From positions 4,888,890-4,952,889 of the forward strand of contig JAREIK010000801.1 of assembly GCA_029783825.1 (NCBI GenBank): a DNA stretch of 64,000 nt, read 5' to 3'. The DNA is from Sapria himalayana (Eukaryota; Streptophyta; Magnoliopsida; Malpighiales; Rafflesiaceae). Made by a program: the position numbers and the translations under genes. Numbering within the stretch: the stretch's first letter is position 1; the number at the start of each line of letters is the position of its first letter. The notes under the pieces were generated by a model. It was not told the origin of the DNA, searched no databases, and saw only the letters and a list, made by a program, of their open reading frames with translations. This document shows, in pieces, positions 54,396 through 64,000 of this stretch.

Positions 54396-55630
54396 TATTT
54401 AATTATATAATTTTTTTTATTTATTATTTATTTTAATATTTTATTTAATTTTGTTTATTAAATATATGTTATTGGTTTATAGATGAGCAATCCTTGAAAC
54501 ATACATTCTCCTCGTAAAATCATAAAAAAAGTATATTATAAATAAATAATTTAGAAAATATCAAAATATAAAAAATAATTATATATATTAATAAGGACTA
54601 AATTAACTATTTTTATGATGTATTAATTTTTTATAAAATTATACAAAAAAAAATTCTAAAATTTTAATATAAGAAACATAAAAAGTTGTATTAAAGTAAC
54701 ATTAATAATAAATTCAAAAAGTATAATTATTTTTTTCTATATTTTAAAAATTAAATTAACATATATTAAAATTTCTACTAATATAAATGTAAATTAATTC
54801 ATTGTATAATAAAATAGAAAACTATTTTCAAAATTATCTGAATTAACGAATAAACTAGTAAAAATTAATATTATTATAAGTAAAAAAAATGTTATTATTA
54901 TAGAAAACTTTTAAATAAATAAATAATACAAAATTAGAAAATCTTGAAATATAATAAAAATATAATTTTTTTAATAAAGTTAAAAGAAAATAAATTAATA
55001 TTTATAAATAAATACATTGATGTTTGCTCTTACAAAAATTTATACGAATTAAACGATTGAGTAATATTTTGACTATTAGCTTTTAACATTAAGTTTTTAT
55101 TAAAATAATAAATAAAACTAATTTTAATTATCTTTTCACTTTAAGTAATTAATTGAATTTTAAAAATTATTAATGATATCAATTAATATGAAATTTTATG
55201 CCTTTAAAATTATTTCATATTATCTTCATAAAAATTAATATAAATTCTTAAAAATTTTTAACCATAAAATATAAATTTTTATATATTTTTTAACATTAAT
55301 AGTATTTTATAACTTTTAGGCGAGTGACTAGAAGACAAATCATCTTTTCATTTATGTCTTATTATATAATGTTTTTTAATTTTGTACATATTTGATATTT
55401 TTTTTATAAGGCTACAGATATTTTTTTTAATTGTGTATATATTTATTATTTAATTAATATTATAATAAAAAATTTTAAGGTGTTTGTTTTCATTTGTACA
55501 TTGCTACACACACATTAATTTAGTTGAAAAAATATTTGATAGTGTATAGAATTAATTAGTCTTTTTGATTATATATATATTATTTATTTAATGTTTTAAT
55601 AATTAAAAATATAAAAAATTTGCTAATATT
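54396..55630. other. Very AT-rich interior of the CACTA element
   Basis: Almost only A and T with long homopolymer runs. No coding frame on either strand. It lies where the TNP2 transposase would start in an autonomous element. Confidence 0.6.
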
Positions 55631-55639
55631 TACATTCAC

Positions 55640-55740
55640 GTCGAGACACGATTATCTTCAACAACAAGTGATGCGAACCTCTGCATTCGGTCATCCATCC
55701 CTCAACACCAACACTCCGACATATGTTCGAGGTTTAAGTT
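55640..55740 (+). pseudogene. Possible first exon of the TNPA-like gene
   Basis: A GC-richer island in AT-rich surroundings reads HVETRLSSTTSDANLC-like in one frame and QQQVMRTSAFGHPSLNTNTP in another, ending at ttcgag/gtttaag, a possible donor. The match is weak. The call rests on position and composition. Confidence 0.35.
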
Positions 55741-58060
55741 TTAATTTTTATTTGATTTGAGGTACGTTTTATCCATTAATTCTTCATCAATTATCTTGAT
55801 TAAGTTTATGCGTATTGATTCTGTTATTTATTGTTTCCGAAATTTTTCTCCTGTATTCGCCATGGTGTTCTTGGATTGAGTATATATACTTAATCGTATA
55901 CATACTTCATGCATTTGTGATATAATGCATTGTCATTATGTGGATTTTGATGGAGCACAATAGGTATGCCGAATTAATAACTTGTTCAATATACATAACT
56001 ACATCTATATATAAAAACAGTATATATAAATATAAGTGTGCTTTAAATAAGTATGTTTAAACATAACTATATATATATAACTATAAAAATAGTATACATA
56101 AACTATTTAAACATAACTATATCTATCATTTTTTTATTACCATAGATGTGAAAGGAAAAAATTGTTATGCATTGTTTGGGCATGTAGGTCAAGTGGGTTA
56201 ACTTCTTTATCATGGTTTGGGTGATTTTGATGCTAAAGTTTGCTGGTATCTTTTTTATGCTATGGTTATAAATATTTCTATTTAAATTTAGTTTGTTTTG
56301 GGTGTGCTCAACTTCAATTTTTCATTGCTCATTGCTTATGTTTTTGTTCACGGGTGTTCTTGAGTCAGGAGCACGAAACAAAATTGCATATGTTCTTGAT
56401 TTATTATCAATATTGCATGAAAAACACAAAAAGATGATTCTATTGAATCTAAAAAAATAAATTTTCCAGAAAAATTAATCAAAAACAAATAGTTTTAATC
56501 TGTATGTTGCTATTTTATGAATGATAAAATGAGAGTGTAGGTATGATCATAGTTTGTGATATTTATGGTAAGTTTTTTAGCAGTGTATTTTTTGATAGTG
56601 TAAGTTTTTTGTTGTGTTCGTTTATTTTATGGTAGTGTAATGTTTTTTATATTTTTTGCATAATTAAGATTACTATGTGTTATGCATTTAACATCATTTG
56701 TGAAAAATCCAAAAAAGCCATTTTGGTTAATTTGTTCATAATTTTTGTAGTGTGTGTGTGTGTGTGTGTAATAAAAATCATGTGAATATTTATATATATT
56801 TTTTTCTATTTATTAATTTAATTCTATTAAGTATAGTTTGGGAAAATAAAAAATAATTTTGTGATTTAATTTAAAATTATCATATTTAATTAACTAGTTT
56901 GGTATTTGAGATATAATATTTTTCAAATAGGTTTGAAACCCATTGATGGTTATCTTTTGATAATATTTTGAGATTAGAAGTCATATCAATTGAATATTCA
57001 TGTCTTTGCTTGCTCTATTTATTTGTTGTTGTTAGGTAACCAAAATTTTTAATTGATTAATTTTGTCATAGAGAAAATATTATCATCAAAGGAGACCATA
57101 GAATTTCAAGACCTTAGTTTTTCCAATGGAGATAAATTATAGAACATATATTACCCACCTCAGAACCATTTACCTTGTAAAAAATGTATATTGATGTTGT
57201 ATCATGGTTGATGTGTGAGATACATATATCACAATGCTCTATCAAATCAAGGAAGTTGTCAACATAGGGAAATCAACCACTCAAACATATGCTCTAACAA
57301 ATGGATTTCTATATGTTGCAAGTTGATACTCATCTATTATTAATCTTGCACAATTGGTAATTAATATACCCTTTATACTCTAGTTGCAATTAGATACTCA
57401 TCTATTTGTAAGCTTTCTCAATTAAACTATAATCTATACTTTTATCTTTGATTAATGAGAAAGTATAATGGAATATACTATAGACCATGTTAATGATAAA
57501 GCATAGAGAAAAATAATCTCATCTATAAATGAGCATTCTCATTTGAAAGTAGATACTCATTTGTGGTAGTAGAAGTACAATAAGAAGAAGTTGAAGAAGA
57601 TGAAGAAGAAGCAGTAACAGAATGAGAAAAAGTTTAAAATGATGAAGAAATTAGAGTAATTTATAGCTCTTAAGTAGCAATTACATGCATAACAAGAAAT
57701 CCAAATCATTCTAATCTTCAAATATAAAAAAAAGATTAGGCTTGCATCTCTTAAATTAGAAAACAAAATAAAAAAAACAATTTAATAATATGCATTGATA
57801 CCACTAAAAGGTCGGAATATTGCTCTAAGAAGTATTTTTTTAAATTAGTTCAATTTCAAAATTTTATTAAATAGATTTTCTTGACAATGAAAGTACTATT
57901 CTTTATATTTTGTTGCTTCCAAAAATAGGACTAACTTTTATCTAACTTTGGAAAATAACAAATCATTATATTTTGTTGCTCTAAGTACTATTCTTTAGTT
58001 AGAAAGCAAAATAGTTATTTTATTTTTTTGTAAATCTAGAATTGTTTTTTTCTCTATTTT
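55741..58060. other. AT-rich introns or spacer in the CACTA element
   Basis: No convincing domain. (GT)n lies at 56751-56770. A region at 57560-57780 is rich in aagaag/gaagaa (Lys/Glu codons on plus) but has stops. I do not find TNP2-type motifs. Confidence 0.5.
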
Positions 58061-58072
58061 ATCTCAGTACAT

Positions 58073-58520
58073 AATGGAGGAACGTGTGATAGCTGCTCAT
58101 CAACAAGTTGAGGGTTCTATGGATCATCAACCAATTGACTATAATCCTATTTATTTGGAGATATTAGGAGGCCTAAAGAAACAATGAGTGTACGGAATCG
58201 GCTCTAAGGAAGTGGCATTTTGTTGTAGTAGTCGTGCTTCTAATTCATTTGTTTCAGCAATGGTGAAAGAGGTGGTCGAACAACAAGTACTGGAAACAAA
58301 TGAACGTATTGTAGATAAGGAGACCGAAATGAAAAAGAATGATGAGCAAATAACTAATTTGATGGAAGAAATACAAGAAATTAAAGAAATGAATTATGAG
58401 ATGAAAGAAATTAAAAATGTAATGCAACAAAAGATATCCTATATGGAGTCACAGTTAGCAGCATTGGCGCACCAGATAGCATTCAAAGATCCAGCTGTGA
58501 ATCCTCACAGGAGAGGCTAG
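58073..58520 (+). CDS. TNPA-like protein, last exon (coiled coil), one stop
   Basis: After tctcag at 58062-58067 the frame reads MEERVIAAHQQVEGSMDHQP, IYLEILGGLKKQ, a TGA at 58185-58187, then VYGIGSKEVAFCC and, in the open piece to 58520, VKEVVEQQVLETNERIVDKE, KNDEQITNLMEEIQEIKEMN, MQQKISYMESQLAALAHQI. The block L-x-x-x-G-G-x-K-K-x-x-V-Y-G-I-G-S is typical of the accessory protein of plant CACTA elements, and the C-terminal coiled coil fits a DNA-binding dimer. A CGA arginine codon turned to TGA is the only disruption seen, so this is among the least decayed coding sequence in the window. Confidence 0.65.
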
Positions 58521-58892
58521 CATTCCCTACAAATTTTGAGGATGATTGAGTATGAGAATTATATCTGAACTATTATTTATTTTTGTCTGTGTAGCAAATA
58601 ATTATGATTTTTTTGCAGGTTTCAATTTTTTTATTATGGTTTTGTTCTTTTCTTTTCCAATTAACTAAATTATGAATCTATGCATGACATATTATGTGAG
58701 ACAGAAGAAAAAATTTTGATTCAAAACATTCAAACATTACCACGGCCCTTCCAATGCATGGGTCTTATATTTACCAATTTCAGCTTTATGAAAAAGAGGG
58801 CTAGCTTATTTTATCTTTATTATTCTAAAAATATTTTATTTTTGCACTCTCTTTATCTCTAAACATAATTGCTGGACAATCTTTTGGATTTT
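58521..58892. other. 3' untranslated stretch after the TNPA-like exon
   Basis: Non-coding, with short homology from about 58790 to 26228-26330 of the other CACTA copy (ctctctttatctctaaacat). Confidence 0.55.
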
Positions 58893-60358
58893 TGTTGAAG
58901 CTGTACGACAATCAACTTTAATTTGTATTTGTTCATATATATAATATTTGTTTTTATATATCTGTGAATATATTTTTGTGTCTCTATATTTCTTGGGTAA
59001 AGTTTTAGCCTATTATAGGTATGTAAGAGCTTATTTTCAATAGTGGAAATTGTGGCAGTGACGGCGGCGATGGTGGCGGAAACGGAAGCGACGACGACAG
59101 CGGTGGCAGCTACGGTGGCGGTGGAGATGGTGGGGGCGGCAACGACGGCAGTTGAGGTAGTGGCGGTAGCACCGAGACACTGGCAGCACCGAAGTTTGCG
59201 ACATCAGCAACAGTTGTGGTAGTGGAAGCAGCAATGACTATAGCATGGGCAGCAACTGCAGCACCGACAGCTACGACAGTAGCTGCGACAGCTACGGTAG
59301 TGGCAGCGGCAGTGGCAGTGGCAGTGGCAGTGGCAATGGCAGAGGCAGAGGCAGAGGTAGCGGCAGTGGTAGTGGCAGTGATAGAGGTAGTGGCAGCGGC
59401 AATGGCAGTGGCAGAGGCAGCGGCAACAGTAGTGGCAACAGCAACGATAGCAGCAACGGCAGCAGTAGTAGCGGCGGTGGTGGTGATAGTAGCGGCGGCA
59501 ACAATGGCGGCGGCGGCGGTGATAGTAGCAGCGGCAACAACGGCGGCGGCGGTAGCAGTGGCGGCAGCAGCGGTGGCAGTAGTGGCGGTAGTAGCAGTGG
59601 CAGCAGCAGTGACAGTGACAACAGTAGTGACAGTGGCGGCGATAGCAGTGGCAGGAGCGGCAACAGCAGCGACAGCGGCGGCAGGAGCTGTAGCAATGGT
59701 AGGAGCAGCAGTGGTGGTAGGAGTAGTTGTAATGGCAACAAATACTGTATATACATACGTATATAGTTAGTATATACGTACATATAATACTACATTATTT
59801 TATGTACATATATACTAAATATATATATGTACTCAGTATATATGATGCATAATATTATAGTTTATATATACATATACTACAGTAATATATGTACGAGTGA
59901 AATGCTAGTATATATGTAGATATTTACTGTAGCAATATATATTTACCAAAACATAGTTTTTTTATTTATTTTGATATTATTTGGTGGTTTAAATTTCGTA
60001 CAGATATTGTACCGCATTTTTTCCCATACGAAGCTTGTATAAGTGAAGACATCTTTCAACAAACATTAAGCACCGTGACTTGGACAGCATTTTCATAGCA
60101 GAAAGTTGGTGATCGGAGGAATAGAGGAAGAGAAAGCAACGTCAATGCATTGATAGATTATACTTTATGCACAGTTGGTAGATACATTGATTAATAAAAT
60201 GTAATATATTTTTTGTTATTTTTTTGTTTTAGTTATTTAAAATATTGTATTAGAATAAGTTATTAAATGAATTTTTTTTGTTTAATTTAAAATTTTCATT
60301 TGTAGTTTCTGTTTTTATAAACTTTAATTTAAAAATATAAAATTATTTAATTAAATTT
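58893..60358 (+). repeat. CACTA internal tandem unit 1
   Basis: Order of blocks: gtacgacaatcaactttaat, tagcctattataggtatgta, a GC-rich triplet array (59040-59742), a gtatatacatacgtatatag block, acgagtgaaatgctagtata, a cag/ATATTG acceptor-like site, cccatacgaagcttgtataa gtgaaga, caacaaacattaagcacc, ttggtgatcggagga, gagaaagcaacgtcaatgca ttgatagattatac, then tagatacattgat. The same blocks recur in units 2 and 3. Confidence 0.9.
59040..59742 (+). repeat. GC-rich triplet array in unit 1
   Basis: About 700 bp of interrupted ggcagt, ggcagc, ggcggc and gacagc hexamers or triplets, in sharp contrast to the AT-rich surroundings. Because stop codons are rare in such triplets, both strands and several frames are open (Ala/Val, Gly/Ser or Leu/Pro-rich). 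These are not supported as genes. Confidence 0.95.
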
Positions 60359-61420
60359 TTGTTGAAACTATATGACAATCAACTTTAATTTGTGTTTGTT
60401 CATGTCTATATTAACTATTTTTAAATATCTGTGAATATGTTTGTGTTTCTCCAAATTTTTTTGGTAGAGTTTTAGCCTATTATATGTATGTAAAAGCATA
60501 TTATCAGTGGTGATAGCTATGGTAGTGGCAGCAGTGGCAGTGGCGGCAGCGAAGGCAACAGCGGCAGCAAGGGCAGTGGCGAATGTGCCGACAGTGGTGA
60601 CAGCACCTGCAAGAGCTGCAGTGGCAGCGGCGGCAGCAGCTGCATCAGCTATAGGGGTAGCAGCAACAGTGGTAGGGGCAACAGCAATAGCGGGAGCAGC
60701 AGCAATGACAAAAAATGTGGTATATACGTATGTATATAGTCAGTATATATGTACATATAATTATGCAGTATTTTATTTACATATATAATGAGTATATATG
60801 TAATCAGTATATATGTACGCATAATACTACAATTTATATCTACAAATACTACAGTAATATATGTACAAGTGAAATGCTAGTGTATATGTATATTTTTGCT
60901 GCAGTAATATATATTTATTAAAACATAGTTTTTTTTAATTTATTTTGATTTGATTTGATGGTTTAAATTTCTTACAGATTTCGCATCGCATTGTGTCCCA
61001 TACGAAGCTTGTATAAGTGAAGAAATGTTTCAACAAACATGAAGCACCATGACTCAGACAGCTTTTTCGCAGTGGAAAGTTGGTGATCGGAGGAGCAGAT
61101 TGAGAGAAAGCAACGTCAATGCATTGATAGATTATACTTTATACACAGTCGGTAGATACATTGATTGCTGAGATGTAATATAATTTTTGTTATTTTTTTT
61201 AGTTATTTAAAATATTGTATTATAATAAGTTATTAAATGAATTATTTTTGGTTAATTTTATTTAATATAATTTTATTTATAGTTTTTGTTTATTAAATTA
61301 TGGGTTCTGTTTATTAAATGAATTATTTAATATAATTTTATTTAAAATATAATTTTCATTTATAGTTTCTGTTTATTAAATTTAATATACAATTATTACA
61401 TTATTTAATTAAATTTTACC
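60359..61420 (+). repeat. CACTA internal tandem unit 2
   Basis: Same block order as unit 1, with a much shorter triplet array (60505-60712, about 208 bp: gtggcagcagtggcagtggc, ggcagcgaaggcaacagcgg). The tail block gatcggaggagcagattgag, agaaagcaacgtcaatgcat is close to unit 1. Confidence 0.9.
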
Positions 61421-61674
61421 TTAAGCTTTATAAAAATCAACTTTAATTTGTGTTTGTTCATGTCTATAATAACTATTTTTATATATCTGTGAAAATGTTT
61501 GTGTATCTCCAAATTATATGGGTAAAGTTTTAGCCTATTATAGGTATGTAAATCAGTAGCAGTAGCAGCGACATCGATGGCAGTGACATTAGCGGCGGAA
61601 GTGGTGGCGACGGCGGCAGTAGGGGCTGCAGTGGCGGTAGCAATGGCGGCAGTGGCGGTGGGAGCGACGACGGT

Positions 61675-61839
61675 GGGAGCGGCTGCAGCGGGAGCGGCTG
61701 CAGCGGGAGCGGCTGCAGCGGGAGCGGCTGCAGCGGGAGCGGCTGCAGCGGGAGCGGCTGCAGCGGGAGCGGCTGCAGCGGGAGCGGCTGCAGCGGGAGC
61801 GGCTGCAGCGGGAGCGGCTGCAGCGGGAGCGGCTGCATC
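61675..61839 (+). repeat. 15-bp minisatellite, 11 copies, ten identical
   Basis: GGGAGCGGCTGCAGC is repeated head to tail with no mismatch in the first ten copies. The last copy ends ATC instead of AGC. It contains a PstI-type ctgcag in each unit. It lies in the triplet array of unit 3. The frames are Ala/Gly-rich on plus and Pro/Leu/Gln-rich on minus. The perfect identity points to very recent expansion. Confidence 0.97.
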
Positions 61840-62039
61840 AAATGCAGTGGCAGCAGCTGCAACTGCAACTGCGCCAAAAGCAGCTACAGTAGCATCGACG
61901 GTAGCGGCGGTAGCGGCAACGATAGCGGCAATGGTAGCGGCGGTAGCGGCAATGGCAGCGGCGGTAGGGGGGGGGGGGGTAGGGGTGACGGCAGGGGCGG
62001 CGGCAGCGGGGGCAGTGGCAGCAGCGGGGGTGGCGGCGG

Positions 62040-62934
62040 TAGGGATGTAACAGAGCCGAATCGAGCCGAACTTTTAAAAGTTCAGGCTCGGCTCGTTTAA
62101 AAATTAACAAACTCGAGCCGAGCTCGAACTTATTAAAAATTTTAAAAGTCTAGCTCAAGCTCGGCTCGATTCATGTTTGACGAGCTCGAACCGTGCTCAC
62201 AAGCCTGACGAGCTCAATATATATGATGTATAATTTATTATTATACTTGATAATTTAAGCTTTATTTACTTACTACTAAATTAATATTATATAATATTTA
62301 CTTGATATTATATTTACTTCATAATTAAATTTTTATTTACTTAATACAAGTACTAATTTACTTCAAAACTACAAAATTTATCATCAAATTAAAATTATAT
62401 TTAATTAATATTAATGCTTAATAATTTAAATTATATTTACTTAATAGAAATTTTAATAGTAATATTAATTTATACAAAAATTGTATACTTTTATTATTAA
62501 TATCTAATTTTTATTATAAAATTTAATAATTTTATTACAAATATAAATTTTTTTTACTAGAATTAAAAACTTTTATTGTATTATAGTGTATTTACGTAAT
62601 GCTATACTTTATATTAAGATTGCTTCACATCAAAACTATATAATAATTATTATAAATTTATAATTTCTATATTTAGTAATTTAAATGTAAACGAACCTGT
62701 AAACGAGCCTATAAATGAGCCTGTTCGCGAACATGTTTTCGAGCTGGCAAACGAGCCTATTCGCGAGCTTTAATGAGCCGAACTCAAGGAAGCTCGGGTT
62801 CGGCTCGTTTAGCTTACGAGCCTCAAAATAGAGTTTGGGCTCGGCTCATTTAGCATAACAAACGAACTCAAACACACTTTTACCGAGCCGAGCTACGAAT
62901 GAATCACGAACCGTTTGGTTCGGTTACACCCCTA
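62040..62934. mobile_element. hAT-type MITE with perfect 8-bp target duplication
   Basis: Left end TAGGGATGTAACAGAGCCGA. The reverse complement of the right end is TAGGGGTGTAACCGAACCAA. The 8-bp target duplication GGCGGCGG is exact at 62032-62039 and 62935-62942. Subterminal regions on both sides are full of gagccgag, ctcggctcg and cgagctcg words. The 895-bp element has an AT-rich centre and no transposase. It inserted into the triplet array of unit 3. Confidence 0.93.
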
Positions 62935-62942
62935 GGCGGCGG

Positions 62943-63030
62943 CAGTGGCGATAGTAGCAGTGGTATTGGCAACGACAGCGACAACAACAGTAGTGGTAGG
63001 AGCGGCAATGACAGCAGCGACAACAGCACC
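62943..63030 (+). repeat. Right remainder of the unit 3 triplet array
   Basis: gcagtggcgatagtagcagt, ggcaacgacagcgacaacaa: the continuation of the array after the MITE. Confidence 0.85.
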
Positions 63031-63689
63031 AAATGAGGTATATACATACGAATAAAGTCAGTAAATACATACCTATAATACTGCAATATTTTATGTACAT
63101 ATATACTGAGTATATTTGAACTCAGTTTATATGTACCCGTAATACTGCTATTTTTTTGTACATTTACTACATTAATATATGTACGAGTGAAATGCTAGTG
63201 TATATTTACATATATACTACAAAATTATATATGTATCAAAACATAATTTTTTTAAATTTGACTGAGTAGTTTAAATTTCTTACAGATATGATACCGTATT
63301 GTTCCTCATACAAAGCTTTTATAAGTGATAAGATTTTTCACTAGACATTACGTGTCGTACCTCAGACAGCTTTGTTGTATTAGAAAAATGATGATCGGAG
63401 CAAATTGAGAGAAAACAATATCAATGAATGGATATATTATATTTTATGCACTGTCAGTAGATACATTGATGAATAAAATAAAATAAAATTTTATTATTTT
63501 TTTGTTTCAATTATGTAAAATATTTAATTAGAATAAGATATTAAATGATTTTATTTTTTGTTTATTATAAATTATTTAGAGTTTCAATTTTTATTCAATT
63601 TGATATGAAAATATTAAATTATTTAATTAAAAAAATTTAAAAAATTAATTAAATTCTGAAATTAATTTTGAAATTAAAATATCTAGGAA

Positions 63690-64000
63690 AAAGTCCCTTG
63701 CTAAATTAGCAAGGAAAAAATCCCTCGCTAATTTAGCTAGGGAATTTTTCCTAGCTAATTTAGCAAGAAAATATTATATTAGCTACGGATTTTCCATCGT
63801 TGAATTTATTTACTATATATGTCGCTAAAATTTATAGACCAGCACTTTAGCTAGGGAATCTTCTGGCATTATTTTTGTTTAGCGACGGAAAATCTGATTT
63901 ACCTTGCTAATTTAGCTAAGGAATTTGTCTTTTTTAGCAAGGAATTTTTATGTCGCTAACTTTTTAGCTAGGTACACTTTCCATCACTAAATTTTAAATA
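63690..64000 (+). repeat. Start of the CACTA right subterminal field
   Basis: tcccttgctaaattagcaag, ctcgctaatttagctaggga and tagcgacggaaa words, the same types as 28640-28933. The right terminus is beyond the window. Confidence 0.88.

Larger units (their letters stand above)
61421..63670 (+). repeat. CACTA internal tandem unit 3, with nested MITE
   Basis: Same blocks again: tttaatttgtgtttgttcat, tagcctattataggtatgta at about 61534, the array 61553-62039 plus 62943-63030, gtatatacatacgaataaag, acgagtgaaatgctagtgta, catacaaagcttttataagt, atgatcggagcaaattgaga, gatacattgatgaataaaat. Without the 895-bp MITE and one 8-bp target copy it is about 1.35 kb. Confidence 0.9.
52724..64000 (+). mobile_element. 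Large CACTA (En/Spm-like) element, left terminus present, runs off the window
   Basis: Begins CACTACAAAAAAATATCG at 52724. It has a 1.67-kb left subterminal field, a TNPA-like gene at 55640-58520, a block repeated three times in tandem (58.9-63.7 kb), and the start of the right subterminal field from 63690. The right terminus lies beyond the window, so the element is at least 11.3 kb. No TNP2-type transposase is visible between 54.4 and 58.0 kb, so this copy is probably non-autonomous. The right half is shared with 26228-28933. Confidence 0.88.

Noticed and set aside
59216..59783. Long open frames on both strands (Ala/Val-rich, Gly/Ser-rich, Pro/Leu-rich)
   Set aside because: They exist only because the triplet array lacks stop-forming trinucleotides. 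Several frames are open over the same DNA, with no conserved domain and no codon structure.
59830..60060. Possible promoter-like TATA-rich stretches in the tandem units
   Set aside because: The gtatatatgtacatatata words are part of a degenerate AT repeat. Base composition alone makes TATA matches meaningless here.
60507..60788. Ala-rich frame in tandem unit 2
   Set aside because: Same reason as the other triplet arrays. The homologous frames in units 1 and 3 are not conserved.
61530..62110. Open frames with Ala-Gly or Pro-Leu-Gln repeats
   Set aside because: Direct translation of the 15-bp minisatellite and triplet array. One continues into the hAT MITE end, so it cannot be an original gene.
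1..64000. CRISPR array, tRNA, rRNA or bacterial operon
   Set aside because: No evenly spaced direct repeats with unique spacers, no cloverleaf or rRNA signature seen. All coding matches are plant transposons or captured plant genes.

Overview
This window looks like repeat-dense, AT-rich nuclear heterochromatin of a flowering plant. Nearly every recognisable protein match is to a plant transposable-element lineage: Ty1/copia, Ty3/gypsy of the Athila, Tat and chromovirus types, L1-type LINEs, Ac-like hAT, and En/Spm (CACTA). All are decayed by stops and frameshifts. I see no intact host gene, tRNA, rRNA or CRISPR. The only host-gene matches are short fragments carried inside a CACTA-type element. 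No feature lets me name the genus.

Layout. 1-1.5 kb: a tandemly duplicated piece of copia pol. 2.8-5.9 kb: a plus-strand gypsy chromovirus relic (gag, protease, RT, RNase H, integrase zinc domain). 6.4-8.1 kb: the 5' part of a copia element, cut at 8124 by a minus-strand Athila-type element with LTR pieces at 8124 and 15258, a tRNA-Asp-like primer site at 15231-15252 and a pol relic. 15.45-19.35 kb: a probable hAT-like element enclosing a minus-strand Tat-type gypsy pol. 20.26-24.24 kb: the best preserved copia element, 5'-truncated, with a 3' LTR. 24.2-26.2 kb: low-copy-looking sequence with an unrecognised coiled-coil coding fragment. 26.2-28.9 kb: the right part of a CACTA element that carries two exons matching the splicing protein SmF and a fragment resembling a kinesin-12 coiled coil.

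28.9-33.9 kb: a plus-strand LINE. 33.9-38.3 kb: an Ac-like hAT element (transposase on minus) with a smaller hAT-type element nested inside. 40.5-45.1 kb: a second CACTA family (TNP2-type C-terminal domains, TNPA-like domain, right terminus). 45.3-46.5 kb: a piece homologous to the Athila 3' tandem-repeat region, in the opposite orientation. 46.5-51.9 kb: a minus-strand copy of the same LINE family, interrupted by a 1,485-bp solo LTR with a perfect 5-bp target duplication. 51.9-52.7 kb: a second piece of the hAT transposase, cut by a large CACTA element that starts at 52724 with CACTACAAAAAAA and runs off the window. That element has a 1.7-kb subterminal repeat field, a TNPA-like ORF, and a block repeated three times in tandem, each copy containing a GC-rich triplet array. 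One array is split by a hAT MITE with a perfect 8-bp target duplication (GGCGGCGG).

The region is best read as layers of nested insertions. The most unusual parts are the CACTA family that captured pieces of two host genes, its tandemly amplified GC-rich cargo, and a Met/Cys/His-rich repeat between the two ORFs of the LINE family that is partly open in both copies.
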